The notes: generated by a model not told the origin, from the sequence alone. A stretch of 22,259 nucleotides of DNA from Tieghemiomyces parasiticus (GCA_027575765.1 JANBPT010000805.1:1-22259), one strand, 5' to 3'. Numbered from the stretch's first letter, positions 9,203-22,000 are shown. Numbers and translations are program-made.

Positions 9203-11166
9203 TCATGAACGTTTGTCCCGGATGGCGTGGGCATTGGAGAAGGGATCAGAAGAGCTGGACAGGGATGACCCGGTGCTCTCCGGAGAGGACGAGGCGGAGG
9301 CCTCCGGGTGGTTGGCCGAGGTGGGGTTTGCGCGACGGGCATCCGAGAGATTGCCTTCGATACGGAGGGAGAGGGAATCCCGATTATCACCCTGGGATGA
9401 TGCGGCGGCCGCGGTCGGACTGGCGGCCAGCGTAGAAACGGGAAGAATGTCCCTGAAAATATCGCCCATAGACTCGGTGAGAGAGGGCCCGGAACTGATC
9501 GCGGCGCCGAGACTCTGGGACGACGAGGAGAGGTGGATGGAGTGTGGGCCCAGGGCACTGAAGGAGCCGGACCCGTCACTGGGTACCAGACTAGCAGCGG
9601 CGGCGGCGGCGGCCGTAAGGGAGCCGTGCGACGTCGTGGCAGTGGTGATCGGAGCTACTGGCGGGCTGAGCGGGAGTGACGGCATGGGCATGGCGGGGCC
9701 GAACGAAGGCTGCGAGTGGAAGGATTCAGTGAAGAAGGTGTCGCTGGCCGGGTTGTTGGAACTGCGGACTGACGCGGTACCGTCTACCGGGAGGGCACTG
9801 GCCGCGGTCGCGAAGGTCATATCGGACCCGCCCTTGGATATGGTGGGTGAAGGAGGCGAAGTAACGGCCGCAGGCATGATAGCCGGGGCGGCGGTGGTAA
9901 TAGACACGCTGCGTGTCGACCCGGCGTCGTTACCATGGGCCAGCGGGGCGTCCTCGGGCATCAACCGCCGTGACATACGGTTGTAGCTGGCCGGAGGAAC
10001 GCTGAGAACAGGAGGGGCACCGCCGTTGCTACCACCCGCGATGATGCTGGCTTCAGGGGCCACCGATGACCCGGTCTTGCCTGGCGAATGTGGGACGGAT
10101 GCAGAGGTGGACGATGCTCCGTCGGCCTGCGAGGTCTCCACGCTTCCATCTCCGGCGGTTACTTTACCCCGACGAGACCGGCTCCGGCCCAGGGTGTTGA
10201 CTCGCTTGAACTCATAGATATGGGTAGCATGCTTCTCGCTAGCCACAGAAGCGGCGGTAGCACCACCGGCGCCGCTGCCGTTGACTTCCCGAACGAGCTC
10301 GAGCGGGACGCCGCTGCCAAAGTAGACGGAAGGTTCGGCCGATTCGATGGAGTTGACACTATCCCGAACGGAGTGGATGGTAGCGGGTGGGGAGTTGCCT
10401 TGACTCTCCGACCGCACCATCTCTACATTTACGACCTTGGGTTTGACCTGGGTGACCGAGGCCTGGATGGGTTTGATGACCTGGGCGCGGTCGATGGTGG
10501 TGCTGGCGCGCATGGGGTCCAGGGCGCTCAGCACCGACCCGCGACCACCAGCCATCTGGCTGCCAAAGGACAGGAAGTGGGCATCCTTCTCGGCGGCGGC
10601 GTGCTCGTTGAAGAAGGAGTCGGTGCGCTGGGACACATGGGTAGGGTCCGCAAAGGCATTGGAGGCAAAGCTGTGGCTCTCCTTCACCTGCACGTGCCCG
10701 CCGGCCTCAGAACGCTTGCGCCGCCGCCAGTAGAGGAAAAGCAGGGCTAGGATAATGCCCAGGCCGACGGCACTGCCCACGGCCGCACCCACGATGGTTC
10801 CCGTGGAGGGCCCGCCTGCATCATTGTCTACGCACACGGCAGTCGAGCAGCTGTCGCAGGTCCGGGTGGTGTAGACGCACTGTTGATTGTTGCCGCAAGG
10901 CGGACACACCGGTAGGGGCACGCTGGAGCAGTCGAAGCAGCCGGAGGAGTTGGTGGGGATGGTCGAGTTGGCGGCGGTGGTGGGGCTCGACAGGTCTGAT
11001 GAGATGTCGTTGTCGGCCACGCTGCTAGTGGCCTTAGCCACGGCGGACGCCGAACGAGACGCCGTCGTGGAAGAGGTGGTGGGCCGTGGGGCGTCCAAGG
11101 TGGAAGTGGGATCGGCCCGCTTCGCTAGAATAGCCTCGCTGTCGGCTCGGGCGCTTTCGAGCTGCT
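9203..11166 (-). CDS. OPY2: Opy2-like single-pass membrane anchor (HOG pathway), 5' exon not located
   Basis: The open frame carries the eight-cysteine extracellular signature of Opy2, spaced C-x2-C-x7-C-x2-C-x5-C-x6-C-x2-C-x4-C (genomic about 10,939-10,832). A glycine-rich transmembrane helix of about 25 residues follows, then the stop-transfer basic cluster RRRKR. Before the cysteines is a Ser/Thr/Ala-rich stretch with NST and NSS glycosylation sequons. The cytoplasmic tail of about 500 residues is rich in Ser, Pro and Ala, with an alanine run. In yeast, Opy2 anchors the adaptor Ste50 at the plasma membrane for Ste11 MAPK signalling; transfer of that role here is inference. No ATG occurs in frame between a TAA at 11,204-11,206 and the transmembrane segment, so the start must come from an upstream exon. 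LAKR (about 11,125) just before the Ser/Thr stretch could be a Kex2 site after a spliced-on signal peptide. Confidence 0.75.
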
Positions 11167-11208
11167 CTGTAGGGTGGTGTAGTAGGCGGGTGTGGCAGAT
11201 AAGTTAGC
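11167..11208 (-). other. Predicted branch point and 3' splice site of the Opy2-like gene
   Basis: On the minus strand, GCTAAC (11,208-11,203) matches the fungal branch-point consensus. It is followed by a C/T-rich tract and CTACAG ending at 11,167. Splicing here removes the in-frame TAA and opens the Opy2-like frame, which needs one base from the upstream exon to complete its first codon. I tested the obvious upstream donors, including GTATGC at 11,446 and GTAGCC at 11,220, and none joins an ATG-started frame in the right phase, so exon 1 is unresolved. Confidence 0.5.
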
Positions 11209-14200
11209 GACGGTGGCTACGGGAGGTGCAAGAGGGAAGCCAGTGGGTAGGTGAGCTTCTTGAGGTAGTGGCATGGAAACGGTGGAGGCGACATGGGAAA
11301 GAATGGGGGGATCAGCAAGCCAGCGGCGCAGGAAGGAACGGGGGGCGAGAAAGCGGACTTTAAAGGAAGCGGCAGGTCCGGACGGAGAAGGGGCAGCCGG
11401 CCACTGCGGAGGAGAAGGGGAAGGTTGGGAGCCCAGAACCGCATACCGACTCCAGTGGCTCGGGGCCACTCGCCCGCAGAGCTATGGACGCACACCGGCG
11501 GTGTTGGCCTGGGGCAACAACGCCTCGAGTACTCTCACCCTCCTCTCTTGACTGTGCCGGCTGCCAGCGTAGCTGCCGTCCCTGTGCAGCCCGCAACGCA
11601 CTCTCCTAACGGCCCGGTAGGTCTTAAGCTGCGCTGAACAGCCCAGTATGGCCATTAGCCTGCACACCACTGTCGGCCCACTTACTCTGGAGGCTCATCA
11701 ACACTTCGGAATTCGACATGGCGGAAAATGGGGGGCACGGATTGGACTACGGGCTGAGTGGATACACAAGGAGTCAAGGCCGGGCGGCACGTTGCTAATA
11801 ACCCAGAGTAAGCGGGGAAACGTCCGCCGGGGAAGGTGGGGATTCAGATGGGACAGCGAATACCAGAGTTAATATCCGACGTAATATGTAGTCTGGCAGG
11901 GCAGGGAGAAGCGACAAAGATGGATAGACAAAGAAGAGAGTGGAAGCTATGGGAATTACACGGCGAGCAGACCGCGGAATCCCGAGATGCTCTTGGCGAG
12001 ATAGAAAAGGTTGACTAACGGGTGCGAAAGGGCGGGGACCGAAAAAAGGTACAAGCAAACACAGCAACGATAAGTGTCCAACGTGGGCGACAAGTGTTAG
12101 TGGTGGGCGGAGTGCCTAGCCACCAAGCCTATAGGTGGGTCGAGTAAGAAATGAAGGATGGGGGTATTCACAACCAATAGATTGAGAGGTGACATAAGCG
12201 GCCAGGGCTGTAAGCGTGCGGGGAAGGCGGGGACGTACAAGTCGCTAGTGCTAGCCAGTCAACAGTGCAAGGGCGGGTGGGGAATCAACGCAAGGTTGTG
12301 CGTTCCATGTTTGCCAAAAAGACACTGGCGAGAGGCCGCTCTGAGATCAGGAACGGCGTCGTGCAACAGGCGGGAGACGTGTGGGGCGGCGCGAGCTGGC
12401 TTGAGATGCTGAAGTGCGGCCCGGCTAACCCCACCGCCAATGGGACAGGTGAAAGCCCCCTGTAGCGGGGAACCCCTCGGAGTACCAAATATGGCAACCA
12501 AATGGGGGCGAGCGTGAGGCTGGAGGAGTGGGACCACTGGGGGCTGTTCCCCCCCCCCCACTCCTTCCTTCACCTCTTCCATCCGGCCGGTGGAGACACA
12601 AGCTACGCACACAAGACAGCTCGGCGGCCGGTTGTGCTTCCTAACCACCCCACTACGTTCCGTAACTTCTTCCCGCTGACATTGGGCAAATTTCCTCCTC
12701 CGCTCCCAACTAGACTTGGCCAGCAGTGCGGCGGAGCCATTGCAGCAATAATGCTGACATCACCCGTATCTAAAAATAGCCGCACGAGACACCACAGCCG
12801 CGAAACATTCCCCCGCGACAACGCTGTGAGCAACACTCGCTCAATGTCCCCGTATAGTGACTGGTATGGTCAGGTAGGTGTGCAGGGGAAGCCGACCTGG
12901 GCGGTTCGAGCAGGTCCCCAGAAGTGTATACCACATGACCGGTACTCACCCCTACCTGAGGGGTGATGATGGCAAGGGAAACTAACGATGATGAAGGGAG
13001 AATGGGAAAAGGCTTACCTAATGTCGAGCACGACGTGGGAACGAGGCGGCGTGGAGGTAACTAGGGCCCAAAGTCCCTTTAAACGAGCGGAGACGAGGTT
13101 GGGCACAGCAGTATAGGTGTAGATCAAACGTACTCAAAAGGGTCTGTACCACCAACTCCCTCAAGGAGGACTGCGACCGAGGGAACCAAATCCGGCGGGG
13201 CCAAATGGACAAGGTCCTGAATTACTGCAACTCAATGCGCCTAGACGTGGTCCGCAAGGCAAGGCACGGGTGATGCGGGCAAGCGGCCGGGCAGCAGCCA
13301 CGCTAAGCGAGGTAGGGGGGCGAAATAAGGAGCTGAAGACCCAACCCGGTGGTTGTAAGGGGCTGGTGCAGAGATTGTGGTCGGGTACGAGATGGCAGAG
13401 TGTAGAACGGCAGAAAGTGTGGCACAGGATGGGGGCGACTGAAGTTCAGTGAATGGCAAGAGGCGAGAAGCCGGAAAACTACTGGTGGTATTAGCCTGGT
13501 CTAAAGCCAAGGGGGTTGCGCTACAGAAAATATTGGCGGTAAGCGGGATTCCTCCAACTACCCCTCGACAGATTCTTGGCAATGAATTGAACGGTGCGGA
13601 ATGGGAACGCGCCGGCAGATATCGGCCGCAAAGCCGTCTCTAAATACCCCACCTCGAGCCTGGTCCCAACGGTTGGGTCATCCATAGGAGTATGAAGATC
13701 CGCCAGCCAAGTTGTCCTTCCCGTCCATCGGTAATTCTTTCCTCATCCGTTCCACTAGCCATGGGCGCTTCAGTCACATTGCAGATCGTCCCTCGCCTCC
13801 CATTGGCCACCTACTTCCTACCCACTCACTGAGAGATTCCCCCTCTGCCTCTCGCTCTCTCGCACTGCGTATCAATCTGCCACCCTGCGTAATCCCCATT
13901 ATTTTATTTCGTGATTATGGCGGAGTATCCTTTTTTTTTTTCTCTACATTGGAAGGAACATACTGCTTATGCCTGTCACTTTTTCCGGTTCGCCCCAAGC
14001 TGTCTCGCGCCCTCTCTGCTCACGCGAAGCACGAATACCTGACAAGTCAAAGTTATGGAGCTATCGAACGGCAGATCCCTAATTAGCGCCGGCGGAACGG
14101 TGTGGGAGGCTGGGAGGCGGGGGTCTAAAGCATCAGAAATGTTATACTTTATTTTCCTCTTATTGGCAGGCAGGCCGCACGATAAAGCCACCATATGGGC

Positions 14201-15862
14201 GAACGCAACGATACCTATTGGTAAAATGATCCAAGACGCGCCACTAAGACACACGATTCACTTGACCTTCCCCTTAACTCCAATAGGACACCCGTTAGGC
14301 CTTCTGGTTGCTCATGAGGATCGCCTGAATAAACAGTCCACGCTTGCTTCCTATCGGACACAGTCATTTGAGCCGATGGTCCACAGAACGCTCCCTCGAT
14401 TGACCGTAGGAAACCGAGAGATGCGTTTTTCAAAACGAGTAGTGTATCTGGAGCTGAATCGTGAGTAGCTAATACTGACACAGGCCTTGGTCAGGTTATG
14501 TGGCGGTTGCTAAACATTGGGCACAGCCACGGTGTCCGTCGTGGTAGCTAGTAAGAGATGTGTGTCTGCCATCCAGACAAACCATCGCCCAAAACAGCGT
14601 TGTAAACTAGTACCGACTCTAATCTCCACCAAGGTGGCTAGCCGAAGGTAATAAGGGCTTCTGAAAGGCGACGAAGGTCGCATTAATTAAGGAGGCGTAT
14701 CCGCCGGTTTACAGCGCCACCCTTTTCCAACCGGGTGAATCTTGCAACCCACCCTTCTCGGTCTGGGTTACTCTAGTGGAGCCGGATAACTTTAGGCCAT
14801 CTTACAGCCCTATTTTTCACCGCTGTTACCCACTGCGTCGAATACAGTGTTAGTTGGGCTCTCGGGTTGTGCCACAATTTGAAGAGTTCATGGCCTGATA
14901 AAGACCAAGATGCCAGCTCGGTTACCCTTGTAAAGAAAGTCCTTATCCATATGGACTATTTATTTACACAAGTACCACCGGCTGTACCTGATTTTTCCGT
15001 GGTTTCTTGTGTTTATCCGAATATCTTGATCATCCGGCGACGTGAATAGCCCTGTTTGGCAAGAGCTCAGCCAGAGCAAGTGGTGGCGCTATAAATTTAG
15101 AGGGATAAGATCCATCGGGGCCCATCCTTACCCCGTATATCCATCGGTCCTTCATTCGGATTTTCTTCTCACTGGATGAACGAATGTAATCAGACGAGTT
15201 GAACTCATTCCCGTATTGAACTGGAGGGGACAGACAGTGGCTGGTGGGTATTAGGAAATACAGAAACAACTGATACGACCATAAGGGCTCCAGCTTCACG
15301 TCTAGGAAGTGGAGTGGGCCAGCGGCTTACGTTCCTCAGACGACTAGGGTCGCGTTATACTAGATACGACAACTATAGGACGATAGGTCTTCATTTGCAC
15401 TGTGGTTACTATAAAACGAAAAACGTGAGACGGATCCGTACAAGTTGGAGAGAAAAAAAAATACTACTGGCAAAGCGAGGATATAGCACAGGTGAGAGTT
15501 AAAAACGGAGGGACCTACGGAAATGAAGGATAATATTAGAAATCAGCGAATGAAGTGTGAATATAATGAATAAAACCAGTCAAGAATGATGCCAATAATT
15601 AAATGTGAGTGGAAAAGGTGTAGAGGAAAAGCGTTGTACATCATTGGGGAAGTTGGGAGGAAAATGGAACGAGAGCGTGGGGACATGGGGTGCAGTTTGA
15701 AATGGTGAGCAAGGAGGTGAAGAATCGAGCCAATAAGAGAAAGAGAGAGGGAGAGATAGGAGTGGGGAGGGGGGGGGCGTATGGGTGCGAATTGAGATGC
15801 GTAGACATGTACGACAGTGGTTACAAACTAAAGATGGTGATAGTGGGGAGAAACAACGTTTT
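11209..15862. other. 4.6 kb gene-poor interval between the Opy2-like and MBP1-like genes
   Basis: This interval must hold the first exon(s) and promoter of the Opy2-like gene and the 3' flank of the MBP1-like gene, but it is far longer than those need. GC and CpG content resemble the genic DNA, not the repeat block. The longest ATG-started frames are 154 codons (plus, 12,502-12,966) and 137 codons (plus, 14,055-14,468). Neither shows a domain, a codon pattern like the real genes, or a recognisable relative. Homopolymer runs include C11 (12,549-12,559), T11 (13,931-13,941) and G9 (15,769-15,777). No tRNA or rRNA is seen. A gene of several short exons or a non-coding RNA cannot be excluded. Confidence 0.4.
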
Positions 15863-18800
15863 TTATGTGGCTGACACGACAGCCGAAGTCGACGTTCCCG
15901 GGGCGGGGCTTGCCGTGGGTACGCTAGCGGTCGACTTCTTAGGCCGTTTAACCGAGTTCATAAACTCCGTCAGCCGCTGAATGTTTTGCTCTTCGGACAT
16001 ACTAGGCGATAGGATCAGGTCGACCACATCGCCAGAATTGAGTGCCCCGCTGCCTGCAGCGGCGGCGGCCGCCGCCATGCCCTCGTGACCTCCTGTCGGT
16101 AATGATGTCGGCGGCGGCCGCATACCTAACGTCGGCGACAATATGGCCCCGCTATCGGGAGCATCGGCACGTCCGCCCGTATCGCCCCCTGAGGCGGCAT
16201 CATTGGAGTCGGCGGGCTCCATGGCGACGACAAGCTGCTGTACCCATTCGTCCACCTTCTCAAGGGGGATGTTGCAACATAGGGCAATGACCTTCTTGAT
16301 CTGTGCCTCGCGATGGGCGGCCTGGGTCTGTACCTCCTCGATCTGCTGGCGGAGGAGCTGGTTAACCATTTGGTAGGCCTCGGTTTGGGACCGCAGGCGG
16401 ACGAGCTGGGTGGTCGTAGCCGCTGCCGATTGCATACTTGCCCCAGTGGGTCCGTCGGTTCCGACCTTCCGCAGTGACGACGCACCCGGCGTACCGGCGG
16501 TTACAGTGGTCCCCGATGACGGGGTGGAGTGGCCGAGCAACGAAAAACTGTCAAAGTCGGAGGGCATGAAGGGAGGTTCGGAGAAGTTCACATCCATCGG
16601 TGTGTTCGTGGTGGCCAGGTTGGCCAAGAACGGTGAGGCGGCGGTGGCGGCTGCGAGTGCCTCGGCGGACGCCGCACTGCCAATGATGGACTCGAGCCGG
16701 TCGATCTGTGCCTGCACGTCGGTACGTTCGCCTGCGCGAGCCTGGAGGGTGGTAACCGTGGCCCGCGTTGCCGCGAGCTCGTCGGTGGCGGCTTGGAGTT
16801 GCTGTTGCAGCTGGGTAATGGCCGTCTGTTTGTCGTGAAGCTCAGCCTGGAAATCGTCCTCGAGGTCATCCACTACCTGCTGGACTAGGGTGGCGATACG
16901 CTGGCTGCGCGGAGCCGCTGCAGCACCACCAGCAGGCAAGGTCGACGATCCCTGCTGGGTCGAAGAGGACGAAGTAGTGGCCAGCCGCCGAGTGAGGCGG
17001 GCCAGGGCCGACGGGCCGCTCGTAGCCTCTGACGGCCTGCCGGCCGCCTGAAGCACCTCGGTGACCGCCGGGAAATCCATCGGGCGGAGGCCGGCGTGGT
17101 TGGGTATATCAAGGGAAGCACCCACGCTGACCAGCAGCGCAATCAAGGTTGTGTCACCCAGCCGGGCGGCCAGGTTGAGGGCGGTGTCTCCATTAGCGTC
17201 GGGTAGATTAATGAAATTGACAAAGTCCGGTGATTCGGTGCCCACTGGCTCCGGGGCGGACAACGAAGACAGGGACGAGGCGTTTGTGGTTAGCCCAGTT
17301 GTATCGGCCGCAGTGGCCATCGAAACCTGCTCTGGGGGCGGCGTGACCGCATCGGAAGTCACCCCAGTTTCTGCTGATGTGGCCCGGGACGTCGCCGTGG
17401 CACCCTGGGAAATCCACTCGAGCAGACATTCCAAATAGTAATGGGCAGCGTCAGCCTTGCGGCGGTCGCCGGCCAGCTGAACAATATGGTGCACAACGGA
17501 GCGTGACCGGTTGTCAACCAGGGGAATGGCGTCATGGAGGATGACCAGAAGGTCAGGGAAGCTGCGGCGGTCGTAGTGTTCAGTGGCCAGGAGGGCGCGG
17601 ATCAGCGGGGTCTGACCGGAGTGGTTGCGTTTCAGGCAGTCAGCTCCGCGCTCAATAAGCCACTCCAATAAACTGTTGCGAGCCAGCGCTGCCGCCCAGT
17701 GGAGCGGGGTGTGGCCTTGGTCATCAATGACCAGATCAAAGTCCAGGTCACTCGGTCCGCCGGGTGGGAGAGCCGCCGGCAGGTCTTCGAGATCGTCGTT
17801 AAGAAACAGTGCCATCAGGAGCGCACGCTGCCGTTCCACACCTGTGAGGGTAGGGCTAGCGAGCTTGAGATTGGTGGGGTTGGTAGGGCCGGTGATGGCG
17901 GCGGTGGCCGCCGTGGTGGCGGCGACCTCGGCAAAGGGGGTAGCGTCGCTACCAGGGCCCCCGTAGGGCAGAGTCGGATCCGGACTGGCGGGGCCAGCGT
18001 TCCCGAGCGGACCAGGGGTGGAGAGGGCCATGGGTGGCACGAACCCATTACTGACCAGTGGCACGCCAAAAACCGGCGAGGAGTTAATGGATGGGTTATA
18101 GGACGCATTATTGTAAAAGGTATCCATGGGGGACGGGGTGGGGGACGACTGGGCAATGGGGTGGCCTGTTGGGTGGATGCCGTGTGGATGGAGGCCGTTG
18201 GGATGCTGGATGAGCTGTGGGTGGTGTAGGTGGCCGACCAGGCCGCCGGCGCCAATGGGGTGGTGTAGGGGGAACGGCATGCCGTTAGTTGGGTAGACGT
18301 TGTCGTCGGTGGCGTTGCGGTGCCGCTTGACGATGGGGCTACTAGCTGGCATCGGACCACCGCCCGTAGACGGCTTGCGCTTGATACTTGTGGAGTTGGT
18401 GAACCGGGTCGGGATGGACGACCGCGGGTCGTAGTCGATCGAATCCTGCCGCGTCTTCTTGACGCGAGTGGCCACAGCCCGCTTCTGCCGCAGAGCCGAT
18501 GCCTTCTCCTTCGTTGGGGTCTCGTCCAGGGTGGTGCCGTTGTTCGTGGGGTTGTGGTCAATGATGGGGCGCAGGATCTCGTAGACATTAAAACGCCGGG
18601 CGAGCTCAACGCCGACCTCGAAAGGCACCCTAGACATGTGGACCGGTGCGAAACAGGAGGGCATTAGTAGTTAGTTTCCAGCGGTGGATGATGGGTGCTA
18701 GAGGAAACAATGGCAAGCGTATGGCAGGACATCCAACTTCTAGAAGGTCGGGTGGCGTGGAATCCGCAGGCAGCGTGTAATTGGGAGGAGAGGGTGCGCT

Positions 18801-19062
18801 GATCGGGTCGCACGCCCTCGAAATAGACTTACCAAGTGCCCTGGTACTTGCCGTAGCCGCCCTGGATTTTCTCGCAGAGGTGCATGGGCAACTCAGACTC
18901 GATTATCCGAAGCCGTTTGGGTTTCGGCACAGCGGCGACCTTGAGAATTTGGGTGGCATTGAGAAACCGGTCCGACTTGCGCCGCATGACGGCGACCGCG
19001 TTGATGGAGCATTCATACACCGACACGCCAGAGTATACGGCGAGGACCACAGTGGCCGCCAT
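15863..19062 (-). CDS. MBP1: MBF/SBF-type transcription factor: APSES DNA-binding domain plus ankyrin repeats, two exons
   Basis: Exon 1 is 19,062-18,833 and exon 2 is 18,629-15,863, giving 998 residues. Splicing rebuilds a tryptophan codon (TG|G) inside the conserved [13 protein letters not shown] of the APSES domain (residues about 8-105), with the hallmark VYECSIN and [10 protein letters not shown] upstream. A basic stretch (about 124-138) may be a nuclear signal. Next comes a linker rich in His, Pro and Gly (about 199-325), then an ankyrin region with GHTPLHWAA (about 382-390) and [14 protein letters not shown] (about 556-569), and two coiled coils (about 659-727 and 818-860). This is the architecture of Mbp1, Swi4, Res1 and Res2, which bind MCB/SCB elements with Swi6 or Cdc10 to drive G1/S genes. 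Which member it is cannot be told from sequence alone. The ATG sits in ACCATGG context and the stop is TAA. Confidence 0.93.
18630..18832 (-). other. Spliceosomal intron in the MBP1-like gene
   Basis: The intron is 203 nt. It has donor GTAAGT at 18,832-18,827, a fungal branch site CTAAC at 18,674-18,670, and acceptor CTAG ending at 18,630. It is phase 2 and interrupts the tryptophan codon of the APSES signature. A spurious ATG inside it (18,664) is in frame with exon 2 and would give a protein lacking the first three quarters of the DNA-binding domain. Confidence 0.92.
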
Positions 19063-22000
19063 GGTGTGCGAAGTAGGAGGGGGAATAGGTATGTTACAAG
19101 GGAGTAGCTGAGTGAGGGAAAAGACCTGGGACGAAGGACCGCCAAGGGAAGACGGGGCGGAGTGTCGGAGATCTGGTGATGGGATGTCTAGCTAGCAAGG
19201 AAGCAACGGCTCGTGAATGTAGTGGATGCTGCCAGCTATCGTTGGATAGAGCCTGACCAATGGCTTCAATGGGATAGAATGGGGCTGGGTAGCGACGGGG
19301 CAGTTGCGGAGTTGTGAGTTGATCCAACGAAGGGTGGACGGCTGGGTACAGCGCGTGCCTAAACGCAAAATGCAACGGGAGTGATAGACTGGAGATGAGG
19401 ATGGGTCGTGCTCGACAGGTTGGATAATGCCGGCCAAGGGTTTTCAAATGGACATGTCGGATACTAAAGTAATAAAGAGACAAAGGAGGTGGATAAGAAG
19501 ACACAGGGGCGAGCCGGCAGCGACGGTGTGGGTAGGTGTGTTCAGGGCAGTGGTGGGGCGGGGCACGCAGTGCAAGGGGCAGCGGCGGCCGCGGGGAAGG
19601 GCGAGACTTCAGCTTTGGCCAGTCGTCAGGGCGAGGTGAGAGATGGGGCAGGTCAGCGGTAAGCAATATAAAAGGCGTATCGGAGTCTGCCAGGGTAGGC
19701 AGCGGGCCGTGGCACAAGCGGCATCGGGTCCGGAACAGGGCCACAGGGAAAGGGAGTCGGAAAAAAGTAAACAACCGATAAGGCCGTGAGCCATTGAAAA
19801 CGGGCAGGTCGGCCGGCGGATACCGGAGCAAAACAAAAGTTTGGGGCGGAATGGCGGATCGATTCAGAGGCGGCGGGGTGGGCCTGGCGCTCCAGTACGC
19901 CTCAGTCCAGGGCAGGGGCTTAGCAACAGGATGGCCCGGGTGGAAGGCCCCGCGGCTGGCCGGAATCCCTTACCTCACCACCCCACTATTTAGTTGTTTT
20001 GATTTGGGAAGGGAGGGGAAGTTGCGAGGGGCGCTGGCTACGTGCGACGGAGGGTGTGGGCCCAGACGGCCGGGGACTGTCGGATGTTCCGCCCCCTCCC
20101 TTCCAAGCACTTAACACGACTGTGAGCCACACTCATTCCCTCGCTCTCCCGCCTGCGCTGCCTCCTTCCGTCTGCTTGAGGCACCCGAAGCCTACCCACC
20201 TTCTCGCCCCGGCTGTAGGGGTCACGTGACTACCATTCAGAAATGTGTTGATGAGGGTTCCTTTATCTCTGAATACGTGGCAGGGAAAGCCGAATATAAA
20301 ATATGGTTTAAAACAAGATGAGTCTCCGCCCGGATGAAAATGGGTACGATAATGGATCCGTTTACGGCGGGAAAGGAGGTTATGAAGTGGTCGTGGGCGG
20401 CTGCCCCCTCTACATCCATGCAGGTGGGCTGTTGATCCTCCCTGGATCACTGGGTCGTCGTTGGCCTGATGGCCATCGTGGGGGCGGCAATGGTGGGGCT
20501 CACCCCACCACTACTACAAACACATCGTTTGACCGGCGCCTTAAGGCTTGGAGAGTTGGGGGACCTACGGCTTGCGGTTTGGCCCGTCAATCCTCCACCG
20601 TGGCAAGGTCGAGCTGGGTCTGCCCTTCGGCCATGCGATAATGTCATGCGAAAGGGGGGCGATGCTGGGTAAAGGGGAAGACGACAGCCTGCCATGGCCC
20701 GTTCCAGGGGCCCCACCAAACGGCAGACAGTCGGCCAACAGGGTTATTTTCCGGGCACCGATACCGCAGCGCAAAAGAAAGGTTGGCCACTTGGTACAGC
20801 CAATCGCAGATACGTAAAAACCTTTCGGTCGTAGTGTGTTCAGGTGAAGTGAATTTTTATTTATAGTGAATCAAAGGCAGGCAACCTGTTGGTCATAATT
20901 TGCCATCCACAGGGAAACATAATAAAGGATCAAAGATCAAAAACCCTCAAGAGCTACAAAATAAGGACGTAGTGTGTTCAAGGCAGCCACGCTCCGGCAA
21001 GGGCTATGCGCACGGTCGCGGGTCAATAGGGAACCTAATCGGTCACTCCCCCTGGTAGTACAGACCAATGAAGCCCGGTTCTGGTCACACTTTCAGCTGG
21101 GCTAAACCACTGCCGTTGGCTGATTCCTATGGGCCGGCACAATGCCGTTTATGGTGAAACTGTCTCCCACTGCACATGTGCTAGATGCGGATATGATTCG
21201 CGTTTAGATATATTCCATTGGGACACAGGGGTGTCTACGCCACCCGTATGATTGCCCGTAGCAATCCCCAGGGAGGGGGCTTCCGACGACCTTGAGCTGC
21301 CAACCACCCTGACATTCATGGGCAAGCATTTATCCTTTCCGGACCGCCTCAGTGCCCCATCCGAATACTCATCTGCGTTTGAGCCAACTGATGGGCGTCG
21401 CCTAGAGCACACCCGACTATGTGACTATAGTGCAACCTCACGATTAGGCCGCTTCCGCATGCCTCCCACGATCCTGTACCGGCGGACCCACCCCCTGAAC
21501 CCCAGACGGGTAATTAACTTGGCTGGTGGAAAACAGCGACGCAGGGAACCGCACCTGAAAGTAGCCGGTAAGTTGACAACACACTTGAGAGAGTCCCCGG
21601 CGTAGATATCCGCAAGGGATATATACACAATGTCACTTAAACTGCGTCAAACTTACATGAATAATGGGCCATCATTGGGTAAGTCGAAGTCAAGTCCCCC
21701 ACTACATCAAATGGTTGTCCGCCACCGACTCCAAAGCATTTAAAGGCTGACCGGCCCGCCGTATCATTTATGATGTATGTGACTAGTAAATACCCCTCCT
21801 CTCAATATTCCATTAACTCCCAGCCTACTTGTCCTTTATTCCTTACAAGGTCCTCTTTGGGCCGCACCTCCCCTTCCATTACAGTTTCACCATTCTATTC
21901 ACTGGCTAGGCAGCCACAAAGCGTGGGTAGCTCGAATGACAGATATCTGTGCAGAGATCCCCCACCAACGCCCGGCCGCAGCTCCCTGCCTATAAACCCT

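Noticed and set aside
9593..9613. GGC-type trinucleotide run
   Set aside because: It is the alanine run of the Opy2-like protein, encoded by mixed alanine codons, not an independent repeat.
9069..9986. 305-codon plus-strand open frame opposite the Opy2-like tail
   Set aside because: It is a shadow of low-complexity GC-rich coding sequence on the other strand and has no recognisable domain.
17815..18609. 264-codon minus-strand frame overlapping the MBP1-like gene in another frame
   Set aside because: It is an out-of-frame Arg/Pro/Ser-rich shadow of the real exon 2.
19094..19831. 245-codon minus-strand open frame just upstream of the MBP1-like start
   Set aside because: It has no ATG at all (it begins at TTG) and a Pro/Leu/Arg/Ser composition expected from C/T-rich leader DNA.
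20318..20641. Plus-strand 107-codon frame starting MSLRPDENGYDNG, preceded by a TATA-like AATATAAAATA
   Set aside because: The start is promoter-like, but the protein has no domain, overlaps other frames on both strands and turns into low-complexity sequence. Evidence is insufficient for a gene call.
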